The position numbers and the translations under genes are program-made. A DNA stretch of 64,000 nucleotides, taken from Platynereis dumerilii (Eukaryota; Annelida; Polychaeta; Phyllodocida; Nereididae). The notes under the pieces were generated by a model that ran no database searches, had not been told where the DNA came from, and saw only the letters and a list, made by a program, of their open reading frames with translations. Every line of letters starts with the position of its first letter. Positions within the stretch are counted from its first letter, which is position 1. Location: assembly GCA_026936325.1 (NCBI GenBank), contig JAPTHN010000004.1:9969439-10033438 (forward strand), written 5' to 3'. This document shows, one piece after another, positions 22,173 to 33,827 of the stretch.

Positions 22173-23440
22173 TTTTCAGCCGTTTAGAAAGTCATCCTAT
22201 AACAAGTACAGAGAAGGACCATATAAATCTCACTGTTAGTTCAACAATGTAACAAATTAATTAATTAATTTTTTTTTTCAATTGCTTGAGAAAAATTAAT
22301 TTCCATGTATAAGGGTCCTAATATGCTTTGCCATAAATTCAGCCTGAATTTGAAAAAATTACTGGTCGGCGTTGACCATGGTGACGTCATAACCACAACA
22401 ATGGCAATAAAGACCATGGTGACTTTGATCACCAAAGCAGTTTTGGGCAAGATGCATTGATGTGATGCCATGACCATTGTTGCGCCATGGTGGGGTCACA
22501 TAAATTGTTTGTAATGTCAGAAAATAGCCTGTCTTTGCAAATAAGATTTTGAGCTAAACCAATCACATAAAAGCTCATGACATTGTTGCTCAGTGACCCT
22601 GGCTTTGGGTGGTTTGGTTTTTGTTTGTTTGTTTGTGTTTTACGCCTCAGCAGCACCTTAGTGGGCTATATCGAGGCAGGCGATCGCCGTATGATGATGA
22701 GATGAGAAGACTGTGAGTCTGGTACATACCCTATTAATTCAGGGATGCCCAGGGTCTTTCAGTTGCCCCAGCATAGAACACTGGATACAACCCGCCTCCA
22801 TTTAATGTCCCATGGGCTCGGACTAAATTGAGTTCCGGGGTGGGATTCTGGGTGGTTTGGTAAAGATTGAATCAATTTTAGTGTTGACTACAGTCTGTCT
22901 CATTTCAAACATGGATGGTCGACGTCAGAGATCTCACAAAAACCAAAAAATCACAAAAACATGATATAAACAAATTACAAAATAGCTAATCTACCTGTGA
23001 GTAAGTATATTTCTACTGTGTGACCAATAGATGTTGAGCAATCAGGCCAAACACTAGTTTGCATGTTGTAAGACAAACTGCAATGGATATCCGACTATGA
23101 TGGAAATGGAAATTTCATTTGGGGAGCTTCTTGCTGGTGGTGCAGCAACATGCCATTCCAAAATTTTAAGGAACAAAAATTCTGCCATGAGAGCAAATTT
23201 TTGATAAAAATACCTGGCCGACCGAAAAAGTAAGATCATGGTTGTTATTTTGGGGGGAGTTGTAGCAGGGCAGAGCTCGCTCAGTTTTTTTAATTTAAAG
23301 TTTGAGCTCCTCTCCCTCAAGTCAAGCTCCCCCCTCTCTCCCTATTTCCATATCTGCTGTCTCATAATGAGACAACGCAGGTTCCTTTGAGCCAAACCTG
23401 TGGACAATTGAAAATTCTATGTCTAAGGTTTATTTTTCAG
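22173..23440. other. No exon seen; two dispersed repeat fragments
   Basis: At 22620-22690 is a tttgtttgtgttttacgcct fragment that recurs inverted at 45240-45295. At 22890-23087 is a ~200-bp repeat (acagtctgtctcatttc, then agtttgcatgttgtaagac) that recurs at 38276-38470. A missing upstream exon of gene A might be expected here or further left, but none was recognised. Confidence 0.5.
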
Positions 23441-23547
23441 GACTACCTATACTACAATTATAGGACAGTGACTGAAAACAACATAACAGTATACCATGGA
23501 TTAGTATTCGACATCTTGAATTCATTTTCTGTGGTTTTCAATTTTAC
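23441..23547 (+). CDS. Gene A exon 1 recognised: S1 lobe start
   Basis: After the acceptor tatttttcag the frame reads DYLYYNYRTVTENN then YHGLVFDILNSFSVVFNFT and ends in phase 2 before gtgagt. The GLVFDILNSFS block corresponds to the GFCIDLLxxLA segment of S1. The gene B partner is 50715-50821, also 107 nt. Confidence 0.85.
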
Positions 23548-23868
23548 GTGAGTAACTTGCATAATATCCTTATACAAATCTAATTTTTCCACTGATAAGT
23601 AATTAAACAAATTAGTTCAGTCAAATATTGCCCAAATTACCACAAACAATTTAAGTGAAATAAAAATTAATATTCTGCTCAAAAATCCCCAAAAAGTTGC
23701 TTTTCCAAAATTTTTTGGGGGTTACAGTCTTGTAAAAAACATCCTCCAATGCCTATAGTATGATACCAGGGACAAACATTATTTGAGGACTAAACTATAG
23801 ATCCAATAGAGTGGGACAAAATGTTATTTTATTCCCCACAATATTTAAAGTATACATACTCATTTCAG

Positions 23869-23938
23869 ATATGAGACGGTTCCAGCTATAACTTACGGCA
23901 CTGAAAAGGAAGGGCTGATCGGCATGCTGGGCAACAAG
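23869..23938 (+). CDS. Gene A exon: S1 lobe, GLIGML segment
   Basis: A 70-nt exon between catttcag and gtaatg encodes YETVPAITYGTEKEG then LIGMLGNK, equivalent to the family's WNGMVGEL segment. It has the same length and phase as 45014-45083 in gene B. Confidence 0.85.
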
Positions 23939-25077
23939 GTAATGTCATCATAAACTCCGGTGTCATCCCTAATGTAAATTATCAGATCTATCATGTAAAT
24001 AATATTATAAGGGTACACCTTTGACAATCTTCAAGATTTGCGTCAAAAGTTTCAGACAAAGCAGTATGCACTGCAGGTCAAAAGTTTGGAATAAGCGCAT
24101 TCGTTGTTCTCCATTGAATTTTGTGTGACACAAATCTGCTTGTGGATGCATGGATTATTTTCTGATCAGAAAAATAATAGGACGAACAATGTTACTGGCA
24201 GTTTGTAAACAAAGGACATGCAATTCCCTTGGCTGCTTTTAGAAATACAGCTGTGTCAAAACAAGGGGTCTCCATCTCAATTAAAAACATCAGGCAAGGA
24301 TAATTGTAGACTCACTCCTCTTCATTGGTTTATTCTAATATGGTCTTGAAAGTAAGAATCTGAGCTCCAAGAAGCTGTTTTGTGTAACACTGATCAAATG
24401 GTGAGCAACATAGTGTTTCCAAACTATGTTGGCCTTGAGTCACGAGCGGAAGTACAAGTCATTGATAGATATGTTATATCAGGGCTTGTAGCTCGATTTA
24501 ATTCATCCATATACTAGCATATGACAGGTCCAAGAAATGCCTTGGACATTTGTGTTTTGATATATTTGTCACAGATTCTATCAAATTTGACAGTTGACTA
24601 TGAAAAACATTTTCTCAACATTCACAGTTATTGTTGGGTGTTGTTAGTTTTGTAAGTTGCAGATTCTTATATATTTTTATTTCATGTCTAACTGCTAAAA
24701 GCACGCATAGCAACAAACAATGTATAACAGTTTGTGATCTCTGCTATATGGGTGTATTCTAATTGGAATTTTTCATGTGACTTTGGCATAGGCTCCCACA
24801 AGTTTTGTATTTCTTCAAAATATGCAAATACTATAAAAGATAAAATATTTTGCATGGCAGAACATTATCAAAACAAGTGAGCTGTAAATCGTCAACTATT
24901 GCATTTGCACCATATCTGTATGTTATTTGCAAAATGACCCTGCTTCTGCAATCTCAAAATTCGAATTGCATACGCTTGTATTGTCTTATAGGGTATTATT
25001 GGTATACATGCGCGTGCCTTGAGTGTATCTCACAAGTGATTTGTCTCATTCATTCTGCAACTGTTGTCTTCTTCCAG

Positions 25078-25384
25078 GTTGTCAATCTGGCAGTGGGAGC
25101 CATTAATCCAACGTACGACCGACAAAAAATTGCTGATTTTTTGACGGCATTCAATGAAGATGAGATCAGTTTTGCCACATATCAACGACCACTGACCCAA
25201 GATATTTTTGTCACTTTTCAACTTTGGACCTTAGACACGATCTTAGTTATACTTGCAGCCTGGTCGATATCTAGTTTTGTTATATATCTAATTGCGACCA
25301 AAGATGAAGAGCCAACGAACAAGAGCCAATGGTGCTCACTTGCAGATGTAGTGTTTGACATGTTTGGTTCAGGTTTAAGGCAGA
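25078..25384 (+). CDS. Gene A exon: end of S1, M1 and pore approach
   Basis: A 307-nt exon between cttccag and gtaagt. It contains AINPTYDRQKIADFLTAF (the family's plTitxxRexvxdFSxPF segment, with the ligand-contacting Arg) and the hydrophobic helix LDTILVILAAWSISSFVIYL (M1). It then gives DVVFDMFGSGLRQ leading into the pore region. Phase 1 at the donor. Confidence 0.92.
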
Positions 25385-25511
25385 GTAAGTATGACACTTT
25401 TGCAGAGTAGGGTAAGGGCATAATAAATTATGATAATTTTATTCAATGTTGAAAATTACGAAGCATAAATAATATCACCAACCAGTCCCTGTGGGCAGTT
25501 TGACCCATCTT

Positions 25512-25635
25512 CAGTGGCGTAACTGGGGGGTCTCGAGCAGGGGGGCACCTGGGGGAGCACACGATTCCCTGGGAGGGGCACAGGTTCAATATGGGGGGCA
25601 CGTGCCCCCCTTGCCCCCCCATAGGGACGCCACTG
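25512..25635 (+). mobile_element. hAT-type MITE, CAGTGGCGTAACT family, in a gene A intron
   Basis: It starts cagtggcgtaactggggggt and ends atagggacgccactg, with a perfect 8-bp target duplication cccatctt (25504-25511 and 25636-25643). It is 124 bp, shorter than the 179-197-bp copies at 30362 and 57926, so it has an internal deletion. Confidence 0.92.
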
Positions 25636-26015
25636 CCCATCTTGATGTCAGTACCGGATCGTATGAATGCTTAACACAGGTTATCCTAAAGTGGTTGACT
25701 CCTACATGTGTAACTACTCATCTGAGTTACTGGCAAAACACTTTGCCATGTTGTAACATGAGTTCAGTTAATCAAAACTAGCGATCTAACTTATGTACAG
25801 CTTTGACACAATATCAGTAAAATGACCTTAAAACCACTTTAGGATAACCCATGGTAAAAGGTTGTTTCAATGTTTAGTGCTTGCTGGGAAGTCCCATGAT
25901 GTAACGACTTATTAGTATTTTTTGTGTATCACTGTGCCTTTATATGTAGGCCTACATTAATTAGAAATTAAATTCTGATAACATTGAGTATTGTACATTG
26001 ACTTTTCTTCTTCAG

Positions 26016-26236
26016 GTGTGGCACTCTGCAATAGCCAGTCATCTCGCCTCAGGATAATCTTTGCCTTTTGGAATATAATGTCTATCGTTGTAACAACATC
26101 ATTTGTGGCAGTTCTTGTTGCCACAGCAGCGGTCCCATCCAAGCCTCCAACAATTGACTCGATAGAGGAATTGGCAGCAAGACAAGATTACAAAGTGCTT
26201 GTTTACAAAGGATCTGCGACTCAAGAAAGTTTTAAA
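26016..26236 (+). CDS. Gene A exon: M3-equivalent helix and start of S2
   Basis: A 221-nt exon after cttcttcag reads VALCNSQSSRLRIIFAFWN, then a hydrophobic helix with TTSFVAVLVATAAV and then PPTIDSIEELA. The last block is the family's PIDSVDDLA segment that opens S2. The usual SYTANLAAFLT gate motif is replaced. It ends in phase 0 at gttagt. Confidence 0.92.
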
Positions 26237-26279
26237 GTTAGTAACAGTCAATAATAAATGACTATTTTAATATTATTAT

Positions 26280-26480
26280 TGCTTCTGGGTATCTTATTTA
26301 TTCACTCCAAGGCCTGCCAACAAGTAGATCACTGTGTCATTCCAGTGCTTTTTGAATAATGAATATACAAATATGCATAGACAGATAATTTCCTCAGTTT
26401 GGTTCTGGTTATTTGATTTATACATTCCAAGGTCTGTCTGCAAGTAGACAACTGTGTCCTTTTTCCAGTGCTTTTCCAGC
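26280..26480. repeat. Two-fold direct repeat in a gene A intron
   Basis: The segments 26280-26355 and 26400-26475 share ttctgg(g/t)tat, cattccaagg(c/t)ctg, caagtaga and actgtgtc. This is a diverged ~120-bp tandem duplication. Confidence 0.7.
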
Positions 26481-27195
26481 CTTGGCAGAACATATGCTGG
26501 TGTGTGTTGCCACCTAGTGGCTAGTGTGCAATTTCACGAGCTCATGCGAATGGTCAACATAAACTGAGTGTGAGGAACTTTTGTGTGTAAGAAACCAGGC
26601 CTGTTTCTGAGTATGCTGATGGTCTTGTCTTCTTCTTTAGAGAATGTGATTGCTGAGTCTGACTCCCATTTACCCCAATGTTGAATTAAAATGTTGTAGG
26701 CCTAATGTGCCACGAAATTGGAACTATTTCTTGGTAGCAGCAATGCTGTAGCAATGTAGCATACATAACTAACTTTGTGTCAGGTGGCAGCAGCACGCAG
26801 TTCTCACTTTTACAAAACTTGCTCCAGGGTAATATATATTTCAATATATATACAAATAAGACTTGGTTAGCTTCATTTCCTGTCAGTCAGTCATTAGTAA
26901 CGTCATTTTATTGAATTTCTTTGAGTACCAGGGGCGGATAAAGACAAGAGTTTTTAGGGGGGACAAGCATTTTTTGGCATTCGTGGACCTGGGTCGCAGC
27001 ATGATAAATATTATTTTCTTCAAAATATTACCTATATTTCAGTGGTTTAGGGGGAAGCCTTGTTTACATATGCACCCAAGAACTGCAAATTAAGACAAAC
27101 AAACAGGAGCTCCAGGGTCTACCAGAGATGCCAAATTAGCTATGGCTGGAGACCAAATCTGTCCACGAGGAAACAATTTGATCTCCTAGTTACTA

Positions 27196-28647
27196 CAGTA
27201 CAACCCAAAAAATTTTCCTAAATCCCATGCCCTCAGGAAGATGCCCTCACTCCCAACCACTCACATCTCTGCTGAGGCACTCACTTGCTCTCACTTCCAT
27301 GCCCTTCTGGGTAAAACCCCCTACACTCCTGTCATCTGGTGCTAATCACTCACAACATCAGTTAGTGCTGCTGTTTAGAATCTTGTTCTACTGGTTAAAC
27401 TAATTAAAATATCCTAGAATTATATTGAATAATCAGAAAATATAACAGCTCTTTTAAAACCGGGACTTTTAAAAGAATTGAAAAAACAAAAAAATACTAA
27501 ATATTTTTAAAAGTTTTAATATTTAAAGTGAGAAATCATTTTTATGAAATTAATGTCTGAGAGTGCCCTCTTGTTTCATGCATATCTTACTCAACCATGG
27601 AATGTTGCAAATAAAATTAAACATCAGTTATTTTAATTAAAATGGTGCATTTTGTTATTTTGTTAATTGCTATGTAGAAATATGCTAATTTGTTTGTTCA
27701 TTCGAATTAATTGTCACATGTTTGCTTTGATTATGTTTTGTGTTTCTCTAAGCAATTGTGTCATTTAACATGTTTAATATAACTTCACACCTATTTAGAA
27801 CCAAATAAATTAAGTGTGTAACGTTGGGCTTGAAGTTAAAAAACAAAGTTGATTTGGTTCCAAAAAATGAAAGAATATTATCAAAACAAATTATAATAGG
27901 CCTAAATAACCCACACAGTAATTTTTGAACAATCTAAGAAATGTGAAAAGAAAAAAGATATATACATGCAGCTGGAAGAATTGGCTGCATACAGATGATT
28001 GAATATATCTATATAGATATAGATATAGATAGATCGATAGATAGATAGACAGATAGATAGATAGATAGATAGATAGTCCTTAATTTGCGAAAAGCATCCC
28101 CCTATACAAAAAAATCCTAGAAATGCCACTAGTCCATTTTGGCCACTGGATTTTAGCAATTGAATTTATATCCTCACAGCGTAATGCGCCGACATGCTTA
28201 TTTGCGAACTTAATACTGCATGTAGAGCAAAATTAATAAGTGGAATGAATTCGGAGGAGTTTATTTGATATATGCAGGTTTTTAAATTTTGAAAATCGGA
28301 CATGTATTAAGATCTGTAGCCCAATTTGTATTTTGTGCCCCTTGAAAAATTTCTAACTTCTCCACTAATTGATAGGCCATTTTTTGTAATTCAGGTAACA
28401 CAACCCAGTTCTTTTGTTTTAAGACAATTGAATGCATTCACACTTTCACAGTCCAATGCTCACCAATGCTGTTGAATCAGGTAAATGCATCATATTGCAA
28501 TAGATGGAGACACCAGCCAGTTGCATGCTTGTTTGTTTGCTCAGGAGGGTAAGAGCATGCAAGTGAGAGCAAAGTAGTGGATGTGCTGGGGTGTCTAAGT
28601 GAGTGCAAATGAGGGCATCAGCTCGGAAAATTTATTGGGTTGTACTG
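27196..28647. mobile_element. TA-flanked element, CAGTACAACCCAA family, in a gene A intron
   Basis: The ends cagtacaacccaa and ttgggttgtactg are flanked by TA (27194-27195, 28648-28649). Inverted similarity extends about 110 bp inward on each side (atgccctca, ctcacttgctctcactt). No transposase is seen. Five related fragments lie elsewhere in the window. It fills more than half of this 2.6 kb intron. Confidence 0.75.
28016..28076. repeat. (TAGA)n microsatellite
   Basis: Imperfect then perfect taga units lie inside the 27196-28647 element. Confidence 0.9.
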
Positions 28648-28856
28648 TACATGTCTGTTACAAAACGCACTGCTGGGCCTTCTGGATCTGCCACCGCATT
28701 TTGATGCTAATCTAAGGGGACACACATTTTGAGTGCTTTTGATGTATAGCCACACTTAATACATTTAAGTCAATGACAACTGTCCACTCATCATCCAATC
28801 TTTAAACAACACAATGTGAAATTACGAAAAATTATATGAACCTTCATTACTTTCAG

Positions 28857-29119
28857 GTAGCAAAGAAAGGTCCCCTTGCCGAAATATGGAAGAATCAGAT
28901 CCTTCCTAACGTGGATGAATTGCCGTCATTTGATGATCCAATGTCACTCTTCGAGCGTTTAGCTTCAGGAAAAGTTGCTGGAGCTGGTAGTAGGGAAGGA
29001 CTGAAGGCGTTCAGAAATTTAGACTGTCGAATACATGTGGCAAAGAAAAGGGCCTACGGATCAGATTTGGCATTTGCTATAGAGAAGGGTTCAATGCTAA
29101 AGGCGAAATTCGATGAACA
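28857..29119 (+). CDS. Gene A exon: S2 ligand-binding lobe
   Basis: A 263-nt exon after tttcag encodes VAKKGPLAEIWKNQILP, then LASGKVAGAGSREGLKAF and RNLDCRIHVAKK, then SDLAFAIEKGS. The DC cysteine and the LAFAIEKGS block match conserved S2 positions. It ends in phase 2 before gtaagt and is one codon shorter than gene B's 35704-35969. Confidence 0.92.
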
Positions 29120-29218
29120 GTAAGTATGCAGGATGATTATTTTTGCATTCAGTGTAATGATCATAAGTCACTTTACTTATGAAATTGATTATTTTTGTGA
29201 AGTGTGCATGTTGATACC

Positions 29219-29450
29219 CATAGGCGTACGGCGCACACAATTTTTGGGGGACAAGCGACATTAATTTGCCGGAATTTCAAGATCTAAATTTAATACCATT
29301 TAAAATTAAATGCCTGGAAATCATTTATTTTCAATCTTTTTTATTCAGTCATCTGCTCAAATATTTTAGCATTTTTGCCCGAAGCTTACTGTTTCCCTAA
29401 CTTTTGGGGGGGCAATTGCCCCCCTTGCCCCCCCCTCCCATACCGCTGTA
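29219..29450. mobile_element. hAT-type MITE, CATAGGCGTACGG family, in a gene A intron
   Basis: It starts cataggcgtacggcg and ends taccgctgta, flanked by ttgatacc (29211-29218) and ttgacacc (29451-29458), an 8-bp duplication with one mismatch. It aligns with 31981-32215 over its whole length. Confidence 0.85.
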
Positions 29451-29901
29451 TTGACACCAACTGAACTAAGTGACTTTCAACCAGACAACTGCCAACAACC
29501 ATCCCTGTGGCATGTTATAATCAGCCTGACAATATAAGATGAGTACATTTTTTAGCATAGCCAAGTAATTTGGAAGACCATGGTCTCCCAGTGAACAGAT
29601 TTTAGCTCCCAGTCATTGGCAAATTGGAATCACTGGGAGACCAATTTCTGTCCAAAGACACTCATAAATTGCACATTTGGTTGTCCTAAAATAATATATA
29701 TATTCAGAATTGCGACGAATGCAGGGTACAAGGAAAGCCATACTTTCTTCCATCGACCAAGCAGAAAGGAGTAAAAATTAGACACATTAAAACAATGCAA
29801 GGTGTTACAACAGTCAGAGTGGGACCACTAATATGTCAATGCATATCCCCACTCAGACGTACTCTGAATGTTTTAAATATTTTACTTGCTTTTTTTTTCA
29901 G

Positions 29902-30229
29902 TATTTTGGCCCTACAAAGAAGCGGAATAATGTCTCAGTGGATTTCGAATTATGAAAAGTCATATTTCAATACAGAGCGGTGCAAACTAGAGTTGGAAAA
30001 AGACAAACAAGCTCCGACTATGAACGTTAACACCATTGTTGGTCCCCTGCTTGCAATGGCATGTGGTGTATCTTGTTCATTGACAGTTCTTTCCATTGAG
30101 ATAATGATGGCCAGGAGAACTAGCCTTGGATTAACGGAGAAAGAGATGGAGAAAGACGTGGAAGTCAACAGCACGGGGGAAGAAGAGGAGAAAATAACCA
30201 TTACGAAATCACTTCCTCCTGCTGTTTAA
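29902..30229 (+). CDS. Gene A last exon: end of S2, M4 and C-tail
   Basis: After ttttttttcag the frame reads HILALQRSGIMSQWI, then NTERC (second cysteine of the S2 pair), then M4 (VGPLLAMACGVSCSLTVLSI). A hydrophilic acidic tail of about 40 residues ends in SLPPAV before a TAA at 30227-30229. No close AATAAA signal was noticed downstream. Confidence 0.92.
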
Positions 30230-30361
30230 ATAGAATTTTCATCAGAGAAGTGGTGTCTTCATGTCATGTACCTGTGAAATTGTAAGTAAATATCGTTCAT
30301 TCAAACCAATGAAACTAATGAAATAATTTAAAAGTTTACTTTTTTGTATGCAATCCGCATC

Positions 30362-30540
30362 CTGTGGCGTAACTAGGGGGTCTCGAGTGGGGGGGGGCAC
30401 CCGGGGGGCACACAATTCTCTGGGGGGGGCACCCTCTATACTAACTGTATATTTTAGCCAGAGTTGGAAAGTTGGAGGCACAGGTCCAATATGGGGGGCA
30501 CGTACCCCCCCCCCCGTGCCCCCCCATAGGGACGCCACTG
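30362..30540 (+). mobile_element. hAT-type MITE, CAGTGGCGTAACT family
   Basis: Termini are ctgtggcgtaact (one change from consensus) and gggacgccactg. The flanks tccgcatc (30354-30361) and tctgcatc (30541-30548) form an 8-bp duplication with one mismatch. It lies about 130 bp beyond the stop of gene A. Confidence 0.88.
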
Positions 30541-30579
30541 TCTGCATCACCCTAATGTAGCAATCCAAACCAAAAAGGT

Positions 30580-31525
30580 TCAGCTGTGCATCCCCTACTT
30601 GAGACACCCTAGCTGTGCTACTGACAGCAAACTGTAAACGGCATTCAGATTAGACAGTTTATGAGCAACAGTTGCTTATTGACTTAGACAGCTTGTTTTC
30701 TTCTTCTTTTGCTTAGTACTGCCTGATAAGACTTTCATACCATGTCACATACCATATATATGGCTCTCTCTACACTACATCATATACCAACAATGCATCA
30801 CACTTCACACCACAGTCAATCGCTATTATACGCCCCAGCAGTCTGAGGTCACATGCCAATTTTGCATATTTTACAGTAACAGCGAAGAATATTTTGATAT
30901 CGAATGACTTAAAACACATAGATTTCAATTGTAAAAATGAACTTCAAACTAAGACAAATAAAAGTGCAATTTATGAGACCTTCTCTCTCTCTGTAGCCCA
31001 GTTTATGCATGAACTGAGGTAGCTACTTATTACCACACTAGCCCATATAGGCTTGATTTACATATCAACCACTACGTTTCTTACATTATAACAGATCTCA
31101 TATTAGTGTGCCATGTTCTGCTAAAATGTTGGTGAGACCCGATCATTCTGTTTGATGTTTTGAAAACACCCAAAAGTTTCTAATCCCTACTAAATTGCTC
31201 TAATTGAATAAACCATAATGCACAATAATTATTACACATATGAAAACAGATCAATCAGTTGTTTTTCACACTTAGCCAGTAAGCTAATTTGTTATTAGCA
31301 GTTGGAATCAATACTTGAGCTCTTGTCTCAAATTCTCACAGGGAGTATTGAGATACTGACATCATCTCTGCATATATTCACATGGGACATGGCACACTTA
31401 TATGAGATCTGTAATAATAGCTGCACTCAACCACAATGTCAATGAAACATGAAGCATCCAAGAAAAGTAACATGGAACAGTAATTTGAACTTGATTCATA
31501 GAGGGAATATAGAGACTTTGGAGGG
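30580..31525 (+). repeat. Long dispersed repeat, copy 2 (also 17700-18440)
   Basis: It matches copy 1 in several blocks (gagcaacagttgcttattga, gcctgataagactttcata, gaacagtaatttgaacttga). It is interrupted near 31087-31416 by a separate TIR element absent from copy 1. Confidence 0.7.
31087..31416. mobile_element. TIR element inside dispersed repeat copy 2
   Basis: The left end is ttataacagatctcatatta then gtgtgccatgt; the right end is its inverse, acatggcacacttatatgag then atctgtaataa. The copy at 17700-18440 lacks it at the corresponding point. The exact target duplication is unclear because both flanks are TA-rich. Confidence 0.75.
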
Positions 31526-31980
31526 AAAAGAAGTGCTAAATGATATTAATATTAACTATATAAAGACATGTTAGGCATGGATTTTACACTATGGTTTGAA
31601 TTAATTATTATTTATTTACAAATTACACATGCAGAATACATAAAGATAAAAGATCGTTTAGAAATGTGATTTTTAGCTGAAGGAAATGGGCACCTCGTGA
31701 CAGTGTTTCATCATAATGCTCAAATCAGTCCAGGCTCCCAGTTGAGCTTTATTTTTTATTCATTATAAATTTATAATAATACTCTAAATATGGTACAAAA
31801 TTGACACTTGTCTGCTAGAAACCATAGGCGTATTTTGCTAGGCAATAATATATTTGGATAATTCAGTGTATTTTATCGATACAGCATTGACATGGAGAAC
31901 TTTTCCGATGACAGTCCTAATTTAGATGGACGCCTACTTCATAAAAAATATATGTAACAGATCATGGGGTGACTCTAAAA

Positions 31981-32215
31981 CATAGGCGTACGGCGCGCGC
32001 GATTTTTGGGGGGGCGAGCGACATTTGCCCGAATTTCACGATCTAAATTTATAAAAATTTCAAATTAAATTGACTGGAAATCATAAATTTTCTGTAGTTT
32101 TTATTTAATCATCTGCCCAAATTCTTTAGCCTTTTTGCCCAAATTTCACTGTTTCCCAAACTTTTGGGGGGGCGATCGCCCCCCCTGCCCCCCCCCCCGC
32201 TCTGATACGCCTATG
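31981..32215. mobile_element. hAT-type MITE, CATAGGCGTACGG family (complete)
   Basis: It starts cataggcgtacgg and ends atacgcctatg, with a perfect 8-bp target duplication ctctaaaa (31973-31980, 32216-32223). It is 235 bp with G-run/C-run subterminal blocks. Confidence 0.92.
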
Positions 32216-32224
32216 CTCTAAAAC

Positions 32225-32530
32225 AAGTAGCTTGATAATGGGTTTGAACCTCGTGTGGGGGAACCCTAAATTTTCAGTAAATTTCATGAGCAAAATCCCA
32301 GCTGGATGTCATTCGGATGAGACTATAATTGGCAGCCCCTATATTGTGCACTCACTTCAAACACACTACCGTGCTGCAGCCCAATTTACTGTTTATGTAT
32401 GTATTTACTATGTGTTTGATGAAATAAAATATCTATCTAATATCTATCTGTCTATCTATCAATCAGTCTCTGTATTGTGCAAGTAAAAGATCCCTCACTT
32501 GGGTTAAATGTGTAACATGTTGAGAACTAC
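32225..32530 (+). repeat. Probable old SINE remnant
   Basis: It has gggtttgaacctcgtgtg (similar to an RNA polymerase III B box), cattcggatgagac, gtaaaagatccctc and a ctatctat-type tail. These blocks recall tRNA-derived SINEs with a conserved central domain. The part gtaaaagatccctcac to gtgtaacatgttgag is shared with 59370-59412. Boundaries and class are uncertain. Confidence 0.45.
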
Positions 32531-32765
32531 AGTACATCCAAAATATAGTATGACTACCCCAGCAGGAAGGAAGAATCAGCCACTACTTTGCCCTTTCACA
32601 CCTTTTGGCTCCCTCCAAATCACTTCCTACCTTTACCTACTTGAAACTACCTTTTAAAATTGCATTAAATTTACATTAAATAAAAGCCTATTAAATCTCC
32701 ATCAACCCCATTGTGTTTGTCTTATTAGATAGTTTGCCCCTTTGCTAATTGCTTTTACAGTTCCA
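32530..32765 (+). repeat. Fragment of the CAGTACAA element family
   Basis: It begins tacagtacatccaaaatata and matches 2103-2290 closely (ggaaggaagaatcagccact, accttttaaaattgcatt), running to tgcccctttgctaattgc, which is shared with 3650-3660. Confidence 0.7.
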
Positions 32766-32812
32766 CTTGTCTAAATAGACTTCTTAATATGGGGTACAGT
32801 TGTAGTGAGGAT

Positions 32813-32844
<32 letters not shown>
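32813..32844. repeat. (TATC)n microsatellite
   Basis: About eight perfect tatc units. Confidence 0.9.
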
Positions 32845-33523
32845 GAAACCATTTGCAGAATTTAATTGCTATCCTATTACTGTGGTCTAATGACATAGTT
32901 TAGTTACTTTAGTATTTTGTATTTTGATGTGTAGAGTAGCCTACATATTGTGCCATTGTTACTACATGTATTGTATTATAGTATAGAGTTAATATGTAAA
33001 ATGCCGAAGCAAGATGACGGCACCACCTGGACACGAAAGAAAAAGACACTAAATTGTAATTAACTAAATTATTTCTCGAAATTCATTTTTGTATTCAGGT
33101 TACAAGTACAATAAAGTTTTTGAGAAAAAAATTAGGACAAACAGAAATAGGGCGGAAGGGTAATATAAAAAAAGAAAATGTTGAAAAAAAATGTTGAGGG
33201 AAAAAACAGGAATTATAATTTTATGGAAGAAAAGGTTTTTTCTAGATTTTCTTTTTTCATGAAAATTTTTTCGATTGTCTTTTTTTATTTTTCAAAATTT
33301 TTCCTGAACCTCTTTTTTTTTAATTTTTCTTTTTTTTGGATGGTCAGTGTTCGCTCTGTCACTGAAATGATATGCAGGGTTCTCCCTGACTCACTTAATC
33401 ACTGAAATTGCAAAAGAGCAGGTCAATGTTCAGCAGCAAATTGAAGTCATACTTTTTTTAAACTGACCATTAGACAGCACCGCGTCGTTATAATGATGTG
33501 CATGTGGTGATAGTTGCTTTAGT
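32845..33523. other. No gene seen; T-rich block
   Basis: At 33225-33350 lies a strongly T-rich plus strand (ttttt runs). No coding region is supported here. Confidence 0.5.
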
Positions 33524-33590
33524 AGTGGAGACCGGCGCTGGTTGTCACAGGGGTAGGTTGCCTCAGGGGCTAGTGGTCACAAGAAACAAA
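33524..33590 (+). mobile_element. Solo end of the GGGGAGACC element
   Basis: The sequence gtggagaccggcgctggttg then tcacaggggtaggttg matches the left terminal repeat of 7738-8479 with several changes. No matching right end was found nearby. Confidence 0.75.
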
Positions 33591-33701
33591 AAACTTTGAG
33601 TCATCACATACAAAGGCCTACTCATGTGTCTTATATAATTATATAATATGTAGTTCTAAATAACAGCTGCAATTGATAACACATATTAGAAAGAGTCATA
33701 G

Positions 33702-33707
33702 TTTATT
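33702..33707 (-). promoter_or_regulatory. Candidate polyadenylation signal of gene B
   Basis: AATAAA on the minus strand lies 217 nt beyond the gene B stop codon. Position and orientation fit, but the hexamer is common by chance in AT-rich DNA. Confidence 0.3.
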
Positions 33708-33827
33708 CATAAAAGCTTAAAAATGGAGGAAAATTATATTTTAATGTTCTTCCACCAAACCTTTTACCACCTCCTATCATAAATTCTAACAATCATTGTT
33801 CTCTTACTCCAATTTTAGGAGGGGAGG

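Larger units (their letters stand above)
23441..30229 (+). other. Gene A: ionotropic-glutamate-receptor-like gene (six exons recognised, 5' incomplete)
   Basis: Six exons (23441-23547, 23869-23938, 25078-25384, 26016-26236, 28857-29119, 29902-30229) join in frame to 431 residues plus a stop, with GT-AG boundaries throughout. In order they encode a partial S1 ligand-binding lobe, the first transmembrane helix and pore region, the M3-equivalent helix, the S2 lobe and M4 with the tail. Members of this family are tetrameric ligand-gated cation channels of the plasma membrane. The TYDRQK segment keeps the arginine that in the family contacts the ligand carboxylate. S2 keeps the cysteine pair DC...ERC that forms a disulfide in relatives. 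The canonical SYTANLAAF gate motif is not present (TTSFVAVLVATAAV instead), so this is a divergent member. Signal peptide, any N-terminal domain and the start of S1 are missing from the recognised exons. Gene B at 33924-50821 is its inverted paralogue. Confidence 0.88.
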
